A stretch of DNA of 6,998 nt, taken from assembly GCA_900554775.1 (NCBI GenBank), contig USIK01000039.1, forward strand, positions 1 through 6,998, written 5' to 3'. This DNA comes from an uncultured Oscillospiraceae bacterium (GTDB lineage: Bacteria; Bacillota; Clostridia; Oscillospirales; Acutalibacteraceae). Positions within the stretch are counted from its first letter, which is position 1. Each line of letters opens with the position of its first letter. A program made the position numbers and the translations under genes. The notes under the pieces were generated by a model, which was not told the DNA's origin, ran no database searches, and was given only the letters and a program-made list of their open reading frames with translations. Shown here in pieces: positions 1 through 5,645 of the stretch.

Positions 1-53
1 AATATGGAAAAAATAGGGTATAATAAAAATGTAAAATTTTTAATAAAATTTAC

Positions 54-70
54 TTTGACTTTCTTTGACT
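54..70 (-). promoter_or_regulatory. CtsR operator (heat-shock heptad direct repeat)
   Basis: The plus strand has TTTGACT, three bases (TTC), then TTTGACT again. Read on the minus strand this is AGTCAAA-GAA-AGTCAAA, a complete match to the known CtsR box (A/G)GTCAAA-NAN-(A/G)GTCAAA. CtsR represses clp genes in low-GC Gram-positive bacteria and releases DNA on heat or protein stress. Here the box covers the -35 hexamer and the start of the spacer, the expected place for repression. The ctsR gene itself is not in this window, so the regulator's presence is inferred. Confidence 0.8.
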
Positions 71-83
71 TTTGTATTAAAAT
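55..83 (+). promoter_or_regulatory. Sigma-A promoter of the Clp ATPase gene
   Basis: A -35 box TTGACT (55-60) and a -10 box TAAAAT (78-83) are separated by exactly 17 nt, and each differs from consensus at one base. Transcription would start near 90, leaving a leader of about 33 nt before the ATG at 123. The ribosome binding site GAGGTG (110-115) is 7 nt before that ATG. The promoter is overlapped by a CtsR-type operator, so a heat- or stress-induced gene is expected. Confidence 0.7.
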
Positions 84-122
84 CAAATTAAAGTTAAAAA
101 TACTAATAAGAGGTGAGAATGA

Positions 123-2534
123 ATGAATGTTGAGAGAATGACATTAAGAGTGCAACAAGCATTAAATGATGCAAATTTAATTGCAGTAAAATATAATCAC
201 CAACAAATTGATGTGATTCATTTATTTGCTGCATTAGTAGAAGCTGATGATGGGTTAATACCAAATATATTCACTAAAATGGGCATAAATGTTAAGTTGC
301 TAAAAGTAGATATAAAAAATGCATTAGATAAAATGCCAAAGGTTATGGGTGAAGGTGCAAATAGTTCAGGCGTATATATTACAAGACAAGTTGATGAAGT
401 TCTTATAAAAGCTGATGATTTAGCTAAAAAGTTTGGAGATTCTTATATTAGTGTAGAACATTTGCTATTAGCAATAATTGATGTTGATAAAAATGGACCT
501 TCTAAACAAATCTTAAACAAATACAACATAACAAAAGATAGTTTTATGAAGGTATTATCAGAAGTAAGGGGAAATCAAAGAGTGGATACACAAGATCCAG
601 AAGGAACTTATGATGCTCTTGCTAAATATGGTACTAATTTAGTTGAACTTGCTAAAAAGAATACGCTAGACCCTGTTATCGGTAGAGATGAAGAAATAAG
701 AAGAGTTATAAGCATATTATCAAGAAGAACTAAAAATAATCCAGTACTTATAGGAGAGCCTGGTGTTGGTAAAACTGCTATAGTTGAAGGATTAGCAGAA
801 AGAATAGTTCGTGGAGATGTTCCTGAAGGGTTAAAAGATAAGATTATATTTTCTTTAGATATGGGGTCATTGATAGCTGGTGCTAAATATAGAGGAGAAT
901 TTGAAGAAAGATTAAAAGCAGTACTTAAAGAAGTACAATCATCTGATGGAAAGATAATACTATTTATAGATGAAATACACACAAAAGTAGGTGCTGGTAA
1001 AACTGATGGTGCTATGGATGCAGGTAACCTTATAAAACCAATGCTTGCACGTGGAGAGTTAAACTGTATAGGAGCTACAACTTTTGATGAATATAGAAAA
1101 CACATTGAAAAAGACAGTGCACTTGAAAGAAGGTTCCAATCCATTAAAGTTGAAGAACCTTCGATAGACCAAACGGTCGAAATTTTGTGCGGGGTTAAGG
1201 ATTATTACGAAACCCACCACAGAGTGAAAATATCCGATAGGCTTATAAAAAGTTTGGTCGTTCTTTCTGAAAGATATATAACTGATAGATTCCTGCCTGA
1301 CAAAGCAATTGACCTTATGGACGAAGCCTGCACATGCGCGGCGCTGGGAAATAAATCGCTTGCTGAGTATGATAAACTTTCTGAAAAGATTAAAAATTTG
1401 CAATCTGAAAAGGAGAAAATTTTAGCTTCGGGCGAGCAAACTGACTATGAAAAATTAGCAGAAATCAAATGCGAAATTGCAAAATTTGAAGAAAAAATTG
1501 AAAAATTAAAATCTGAAGCTTTGGGTGCTGTTGTAACGCATGACGACATTGCAAAAGTAATCGAACTTTGGACGGGAATACCTTCTTCAAAGATTGAAGA
1601 GCAAGAATTCAGCAAACTTGAATTTCTTGAAGATGAGCTCAAAAAGAGAGTTATCGGCCAAGATGAAGCGGTCCACCAGGTTGCTGCAGCAATTAGAAGA
1701 AACAGGGTTCAAATCAGCCCTCGTAGAAGGCCTGCGTCGTTCATTTTTGCGGGTTCAACAGGCGTTGGAAAGACCGAACTTGTTAAAGTTCTCGCGAAAG
1801 AACTTTTTGACTCTCCGGATGCACTCATAAGGCTTGATATGTCGGAATACATGGAAAAGCATTCGGCCTCGAAGATTGTTGGTTCTCCTCCGGGTTATGT
1901 TGGCTACGATGAAGCAGGCCAATTGACCGAAAAAGTTCGCCAAAAGCCTTATTCTGTTGTGCTTCTTGATGAAATCGAAAAAGCTCACCCTGATGTTATG
2001 AACATTCTACTTCAAATCCTTGATGAAGGAAAAATCACGGATTCTCACGGCAGGCAGGTTAATTTTGAAAACACTGTCATTGTAATGACTTCAAACGCCG
2101 GAAGCGACAAAAGAGGCGACGCGCTTGGCTTTGGAACAACTCAGAATTCTTTTTCTAAGGCAAAAACCATGAAAGCACTGAGAGAATTTTTGAAACCGGA
2201 ATTTCTAAGCCGTTTGGATGAAATTATAGTATTTAACGAATTAACCGAAAAAGATTTTGTTAAAATTGCAGCGATTATGCTTGATGAATACAAGCAATCT
2301 TTGGGTGAGCATAATATCGGGTTTAGCTATGATGAAAAGGCTCTTGAATTTTTGGCTAAGAAATCTATTGGCGGAAAGAGCGGTGCGAGGGACCTTCGCA
2401 ATCTTATTCGCAAGGAAGTAGAAGACAAAATGTCGCTTTTAATAGTCAAAAAAGGCAGTTTTAACATCGGCGATATTTTCCTTACTGCTGAGGAAAATGG
2501 CCTTAAAATTGATGTTAATGATTCTAAGAAATAA
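123..2534 (+). CDS. clpC: Clp/Hsp100 AAA+ ATPase, ClpB/ClpC hybrid
   Basis: Class I Hsp100 unfoldase (803 aa) with two AAA+ modules, a hexameric cytosolic ATPase that threads misfolded proteins. Residues 1-145 hold two Clp N-repeats. NBD1 has Walker A GEPGVGKT (211-218), pore loop KYRG, Walker B with D283/E284, and arginine fingers R336/R337. A short coiled linker (about 404-470) follows. NBD2 has Walker A GSTGVGKT (544-551), pore loop GYVG and Walker B D616/E617. Residues 1-339 read as clostridial ClpB, for example TQDPEGTY at 156-163. From 340 on the protein reads as ClpC: HHRV and RYITDRFLPDKAID, the short middle domain, and an LGF tripeptide (668-670) where ClpC docks on ClpP. The long ClpB middle domain (about 120 aa), needed for DnaK cooperation, is absent. 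Codon use and CpG content change at the same point. The start is fixed by GAGGTG 7 nt upstream. The Hsp100 identity is certain; whether the hybrid is real is not. Confidence 0.93.
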   Translation: MNVERMTLRVQQALNDANLIAVKYNHQQIDVIHLFAALVEADDGLIPNIFTKMGINVKLLKVDIKNALDKMPKVMGEGANSSGVYITRQVDEVLIKADDLAKKFGDSYISVEHLLLAIIDVDKNGPSKQILNKYNITKDSFMKVLSEVRGNQRVDTQDPEGTYDALAKYGTNLVELAKKNTLDPVIGRDEEIRRVISILSRRTKNNPVLIGEPGVGKTAIVEGLAERIVRGDVPEGLKDKIIFSLDMGSLIAGAKYRGEFEERLKAVLKEVQSSDGKIILFIDEIHTKVGAGKTDGAMDAGNLIKPMLARGELNCIGATTFDEYRKHIEKDSALERRFQSIKVEEPSIDQTVEILCGVKDYYETHHRVKISDRLIKSLVVLSERYITDRFLPDKAIDLMDEACTCAALGNKSLAEYDKLSEKIKNLQSEKEKILASGEQTDYEKLAEIKCEIAKFEEKIEKLKSEALGAVVTHDDIAKVIELWTGIPSSKIEEQEFSKLEFLEDELKKRVIGQDEAVHQVAAAIRRNRVQISPRRRPASFIFAGSTGVGKTELVKVLAKELFDSPDALIRLDMSEYMEKHSASKIVGSPPGYVGYDEAGQLTEKVRQKPYSVVLLDEIEKAHPDVMNILLQILDEGKITDSHGRQVNFENTVIVMTSNAGSDKRGDALGFGTTQNSFSKAKTMKALREFLKPEFLSRLDEIIVFNELTEKDFVKIAAIMLDEYKQSLGEHNIGFSYDEKALEFLAKKSIGGKSGARDLRNLIRKEVEDKMSLLIVKKGSFNIGDIFLTAEENGLKIDVNDSKK

Positions 2535-2552
2535 TGTTTGAGGTGAATTTAG

Positions 2553-3005
2553 GTGAAGTGTCCATTTTGCAATTATGAAGATACCAAAGTGGTGGAATCG
2601 AGGTGCGCGGGGCATAGAGTTAGGCGCAGGCGCGAATGCGAAAATTGCTTGAAGCGTTTTACCACTTACGAGGCGGTTGAGCATATGCCTTTGATGGTTG
2701 TGAAACGCGATGATTCCAGAGAGCAATTTAGCCGTAAAAAAATTTTTGATGGGATTTTCAAAGCCTGTGAAAAAAGGCCAGTTTCAATGACTGAAATTGA
2801 GCAAATAGTCCAAAATATTGAAGCTGCTGTGGAAACGTCTTTAGACCGTGAGGTGGCATCTTCAATGATAGGAGACTTGTGCATGCAGCAACTCCGAGAA
2901 AAAGATGAAGTTGCCTATATACGATTCGCCTCTGTTTACAGGGAATTTAAAGATGTTGAATCGTTTATGGAAGAATTGAAAACGTTTTTAGACGAAAGAG
3001 ATTAA
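2553..3005 (+). CDS. nrdR: Transcriptional repressor NrdR
   Basis: NrdR senses ATP/dATP and represses ribonucleotide reductase operons by binding NrdR boxes. The 150-aa length fits the family (about 150). An N-terminal zinc ribbon has C3, C6, C29 and C32, with the basic run RRRREC at 24-29 and RFTTYE after it. An ATP-cone domain occupies about 46-136: it begins VVKRDDSREQFSRKKI and ends with AYIRFASVYREFKDVESF. The start is GTG, chosen because GAGGTG (2540-2545) lies 7 nt upstream and the protein then begins MKCPFC as in all homologues. The gene starts 18 nt after the Clp ATPase stop with no terminator between, so the two are probably cotranscribed. The loop between SR (16-17) and RRRR is two residues shorter than in the E. 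coli and B. subtilis proteins as I recall them. I saw no convincing NrdR box here; its targets lie elsewhere. Confidence 0.96.
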   Translation: MKCPFCNYEDTKVVESRCAGHRVRRRRECENCLKRFTTYEAVEHMPLMVVKRDDSREQFSRKKIFDGIFKACEKRPVSMTEIEQIVQNIEAAVETSLDREVASSMIGDLCMQQLREKDEVAYIRFASVYREFKDVESFMEELKTFLDERD

Positions 3006-3008
3006 TTT

Positions 3009-3045
3009 AAGCTCAAGCTTTTTGGCTTGAGCTTTTGCTTTTTTA
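3009..3045 (+). terminator. Rho-independent terminator after nrdR
   Basis: A perfect 10-bp stem, AAGCTCAAGC (3009-3018) pairing with GCTTGAGCTT (3025-3034), has a 6-nt loop. It is followed on the plus strand by the T-rich tail TTTTGCTTTTTT. It begins 4 nt after the nrdR stop, so it ends the Clp ATPase–nrdR transcript. The minus strand lacks a good T-tract, so it is at best a weak terminator for the convergent small gene ending at 3043. Confidence 0.9.
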
Positions 3046-3333
3046 ATTTTTCGGGTTGTAATTTTTTAGGCATTTTGAGCAAGATTTTAGTTTTAAAGCT
3101 TTTATTTCTTTTTTGCTAACTTCGATTTTTGAATGTTTAAGGTATTGGCAATTTAATTTGTGGAAGCATTTGCCTGTTTTGGTTTTGTAAAATTTTGATG
3201 ACTTTTTTTCGGCTAACACTATACTGTTTGATAACGTGTTTTTATTCGAATTTAGTGCTTTAACGCTAGGTAATATATTTGAAATAACTATAAAACATAA
3301 CATGAATATGGATTTTATAACATTATTTCCCAA
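3043..3333 (-). CDS. Small exported protein with His/Cys metal-site motif
   Basis: Not recognised by name. From a TTG start the protein has 96 residues: a short polar N-terminus with one lysine, a hydrophobic stretch (about 9-24), and a possible signal-peptidase site after VKA (24-26). A polar linker follows, then a compact C-terminal domain (about 47-92). This carries H58-x3-C62 and C85-x2-C88 in the context YKTKTGKCFHKLNC ... SCSKC. The pattern resembles small domains at the C-termini of secreted Bacillota proteins, which carry the YH..C ... C..C signature and probably bind zinc. The product is therefore likely outside the membrane or anchored in it. Start choice: AAAGGA lies 9 nt before the TTG at 3333. 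In-frame ATGs exist at 3342 (directly abutting the AAAGGA), 3357 and 3381. The last lies upstream of the predicted transcription start near 3379. It is transcribed divergently from the Arc-like repressor gene. Confidence 0.7.
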   Translation of the reverse strand: MGNNVIKSIFMLCFIVISNILPSVKALNSNKNTLSNSIVLAEKKSSKFYKTKTGKCFHKLNCQYLKHSKIEVSKKEIKALKLKSCSKCLKNYNPKN

Positions 3334-3385
3334 TTTTTCCATTCCTTTCAAAAACATAAAATAATTTAAAATTCCTAACATTAAT

Positions 3386-3414
3386 ATTATAATTTGATAT
3401 CATTTTGATGTCAA
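3386..3414 (-). promoter_or_regulatory. Consensus sigma-A promoter of the small exported protein gene
   Basis: On the minus strand, TTGACA (3414-3409) and TATAAT (3391-3386) are separated by exactly 17 nt, a full match to the sigma-A consensus in both hexamers. Transcription should begin near 3379. A perfect promoter of this kind usually needs a repressor. Two TGATRTCA palindromes lie on it, one inside the spacer and one overlapping the -35 box. Confidence 0.85.
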
Positions 3415-3461
3415 TAATAATTCTTATATTTTGCATACAAATGGATATAATTCTGATATCA
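3395..3461. promoter_or_regulatory. Three TGATRTCA palindromes, candidate operators
   Basis: TGATATCA occurs at 3395-3402 and 3454-3461, and the near-identical TGATGTCA at 3406-3413. The first two sites are 11 bp apart, about one helical turn, so bound dimers would sit on the same DNA face. They cover the spacer and -35 box of the minus-strand promoter. The third lies just after a plus-strand TATAAT (3446-3451), near the expected start of the repressor gene's mRNA. Short palindromes repeated at close spacing are typical binding sites of ribbon-helix-helix repressors. Assignment to the adjacent Arc-like protein is inference from position. Confidence 0.6.
3446..3451 (+). promoter_or_regulatory. 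Probable -10 box of the Arc-like repressor gene
   Basis: A perfect TATAAT lies 35 nt before the ATG at 3487. No good -35 hexamer sits 16-18 nt upstream (the best candidates there are poor, such as TTATAT). The promoter would be weak or activator-dependent. The TGATATCA at 3454-3461 would overlap the predicted start of transcription, consistent with autorepression. Confidence 0.5.
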
Positions 3462-3486
3462 ATGTGAATTGAAATGAGGTGTGAGT

Positions 3487-3666
3487 ATGGGAAATTATTA
3501 TACTCCATTTTCTTTGAGAATATCAGAAGACTTAATGTCTAAAATCAAGGCTATTGCCAAATGCAATAAGAGATCAGCCAATAAAGAGCTTGAATTTATC
3601 ATTGAAAATTACGTCAAAAGATATGAAAATGAAAATGGAAAAATTGACATTGAAAATTTTAAATAA
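3487..3666 (+). CDS. Arc-like ribbon-helix-helix DNA-binding protein
   Basis: A 59-residue protein with the Arc/CopG-type fold. The N-terminal strand is YTPFSLRIS (about 5-13), whose alternate residues would contact DNA as a two-stranded sheet in the dimer. A helix from EDLMSKIKAIAKCN and a second helix from RSANKELEFIIENYVKRYE follow. The phrase PF-LRI...L..KIK.IA..N.RS.NKE matches the Arc family of small repressors. The acidic C-terminal tail has no assigned role. ATG 3487 is preferred because GAGGTG (3476-3481) is 5 nt upstream. An in-frame GTG at 3481 overlaps that ribosome binding site and would add only two residues. It lies divergently from the exported-protein gene, with three palindromes between them, so it probably represses that gene and itself. 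The coding sequence is AT-rich, with one CpG. Confidence 0.85.
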   Translation: MGNYYTPFSLRISEDLMSKIKAIAKCNKRSANKELEFIIENYVKRYENENGKIDIENFK

Positions 3667-3699
3667 TAAGAAAATCCCCAAGCCGGCCTGGCTTGGGGA
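3664..3699 (-). terminator. Rho-independent terminator after glmS
   Basis: A perfect 10-bp stem, TCCCCAAGCC (3675-3684) with GGCTTGGGGA (3690-3699), encloses a 5-nt loop. On the minus strand it is followed by TTTTCTTATTATTT and starts 5 nt after the glmS stop. It is thus the glmS terminator. The convergent repressor gene ends at 3666, and the hairpin could also stop its transcript, though the plus-strand tail is poor in T. Confidence 0.9.
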
Positions 3700-3704
3700 A
3701 ATAA

Positions 3705-5534
3705 TTATTCCACAGTAACTGATTTTGCTAAATTCCTTGGTTTATCTATGTCGCATCCTCTTAAGTTTGCAACATGGTAAGAAAGAATTTGAAGCGGAAC
3801 TACGGCGAGGGAAGGAAGAAGCATTGGAATTGAGTTCGGGATTGAAATTACTTCGTCTGAAACTTTTTTCAGTGTTTCTTCGTTTTGCTCGGTGGTCACT
3901 GAAAGAACGGTTGCACCTCTTGATTTGACTTCTCTTATGTTGCTAACGAGTTTGTCAAGGAGTCTTTCTTGGGTTGAAAGCGCGATGAGAAGGGTGTTTT
4001 CATCAACGAGCGAGATGGTTCCGTGTTTGAGTTCGCCTGCTGCATATGCTTCAGAATGGATGTATGAAATTTCTTTTAATTTTAGTGATCCTTCCATGCA
4101 TACTGCATAGTCGACGTTTCTTCCGATGAAGAATATTTTTTCGTATTCGTAGCATTTCTTTGCAATGGATTAAATTTCTTCATTTTTTTCTAGTATAACA
4201 GATATTTTGCTGGAAATTTCTTTTAAATTATCTATTATTTTTTTGAATTCTTCTTCTGAAAGGTTGCCCGATAAAACGCCTAATTTAAGGGTCAAAAGAT
4301 AGAATGCTACGAGCTGTGCGCTGTAAGCTTTTGTGGTTGCAACTGCTATTTCTGGGCCGGCATAGGTGTAAATTACATCGTCGGATTCGTTCGCAATTGT
4401 GCTCCCCATAACGTTTACAACCGAAAGAACTCTAGCGCCCTTTACTTTTGCTTCGCGAAGAGCTGCGATGCTGTCGGCTGTTTCGCCTGATTGGCTGATG
4501 ATTATAACCAATGTGTTTTTGTCAATGATTGGGTTGCGATATCTAAATTCAGAAGCAATGTCAACTTCAACTGATTTTCTTAAAACGTCTTCCATGAAAT
4601 ATTTCGCGGCGCACCCGACATGATAAGCTGAACCGCATGCAACAATTGATATTTTGTTTAAATTCTTTAAATATTCTTCAGAAAATTCTATATTATCAAG
4701 ATTTAAATCATATCCGTCTAAACGAGGCGAAATGGTCGCGTTGATTACATCCGGCTGCTCCATTATTTCTTTGAGCATAAAGTGGTCGTAACCATTCTTT
4801 TCAGCGGCGTCTATTTGCCAATCAATAGTTGTGATTTCCTTCTTTTGTGGGTTGCCATCGAAATCAATAATTTCAAATCCTTCGGCTTTAATTATGGCCA
4901 TTTGGCCGCTTGAAAGCCTGCAAATATCGCGAGTTTTAGCAAGCATCGCGGTAATTCCGGAAGCTATGTAATTTTCGTTTTCGCCAACTCCAACGATAAG
5001 CGGAATTTCTTTGCAAGCAGCAACGAGAGTGTCTGGGTCGTTTTTGCAAATGATTCCAAGCGAAAATGCGCCTTTGAGCATCTTAACGGTTTCTTTGACG
5101 GTTTCTAGAAAGTCACCGTTGTAAAGGCTGCTAAGAAGCTGAACCACAACTTCGCTGTCTGTATCCGAAACAAAAGAATAACCTTTTTTGATTAAATTTT
5201 CTTTTATTTCTATGTAATTTTCAATGATTCCGTTGTGAACGAGCGCAAAGTTCCCGCAGGATGACATGTGCGGGTGGGCGTTAATGTCCGAAGGAACGCC
5301 ATGAGTAGCCCATCTTGTATGGCCGATGCCTATATGAGAGCTAAAATCAGGCGTTTCTTTCACTATGTCTTCAACGACTTTAAGTCTACCTTTTTTCTTT
5401 ATAAGTTTAATTTTGTTTTCTGAGTTTATTGCTATTCCCGAAGAGTCATAGCCTCTGTATTCGAGCTTTTCAAGCCCTTGCAACAAAAAAGGAACTGCAT
5501 TTCCTTTTCCTATATATCCAACTATTCCACACAT
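3705..5534 (-). pseudogene. glmS: Glutamine–fructose-6-phosphate aminotransferase, interrupted by one TAA
   Basis: GlmS makes glucosamine-6-phosphate from fructose-6-phosphate and glutamine, the first step towards peptidoglycan amino sugars. The reading frame spans 609 codons, the normal family length. The N-terminal amidotransferase domain starts MCGIVGYIGK (catalytic C2) and has HTRWATHG (72-79) and DTDSEV (124-129). The first sugar-isomerase domain has ACGSAYH (299-305) and SQSGETADS (347-355). Codon 455 (4170-4172) is TAA. Coding continues in the same frame as SIAKKCYEYEKIFFIGR, then MEGSLKLKE, ELKHG (catalytic His) and the terminal LAKSVTVE (catalytic Lys). A product ending at 454 lacks the second isomerase domain and should not make the sugar. 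Everything else is intact, so the break is recent, a sequencing error, or suppressed. AGGAGG lies 9 nt before the ATG. Nearby genes use TAA as a normal stop. Confidence 0.92.
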
Positions 5535-5584
5535 CTGTGTTTTCCTCCTTAAAAATATAAATGAAATAAAAAATCACGAATTCC

Positions 5585-5613
5585 ATTATATTATTTTAAT
5601 TTGTATATTTCAA
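5585..5613 (-). promoter_or_regulatory. Sigma-A promoter of glmS
   Basis: On the minus strand, TTGAAA (5613-5608), a 17-nt spacer and TATAAT (5590-5585) form a strong promoter. Transcription should start near 5578, giving a leader of about 44 nt. That is too short for the glmS ribozyme found upstream of many Bacillota glmS genes, and no part of its conserved core is visible in 5535-5645. Confidence 0.75.
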
Positions 5614-5645
5614 ATTATATTACATTTTTGCCTATAATAGTATGA

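Noticed and set aside
19..24. A TATAAT at the very start of the window, possibly a second promoter for the Clp ATPase gene
   Set aside because: Its -35 region would lie before or at the window edge and cannot be examined. The CtsR-overlapped promoter at 55-83 is sufficient and better placed.
608..1403. Long minus-strand open frames opposite the Clp ATPase gene
   Set aside because: They lie antisense to strongly conserved AAA+ motifs and have no ribosome binding site or family resemblance. They are shadows of the coding strand.
3043..3666. Toxin–antitoxin pair (ribbon-helix-helix antitoxin plus toxin)
   Set aside because: Known RHH antitoxins are usually encoded just before, and in the same direction as, their toxins. 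Here the partner is divergent, bears a signal sequence and resembles no toxin family I know.
3705..4110. Separate plus- or minus-strand small genes within 3705-4110
   Set aside because: The minus-strand frame is simply the C-terminal part of glmS after the stop. The plus-strand frames are shadows with no ribosome binding site or recognisable protein.
4170..4172. Alternative genetic code in which TAA is sense
   Set aside because: The Clp ATPase, nrdR, the repressor gene, nif3 and trmK all appear to end at TAA, where homologues also end. TAA is therefore a real stop here; a reassigned code does not fit.
4097..4180. Frameshift or programmed frameshifting in glmS
   Set aside because: The parts before and after the stop are in the same frame with no missing or extra bases. 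It is a pure nonsense codon.
5630..5645. Plus-strand TATAAT near 5633 as an antisense promoter into nif3
   Set aside because: I did not find a convincing -35 box, and such hexamers occur by chance in AT-rich intergenic DNA.
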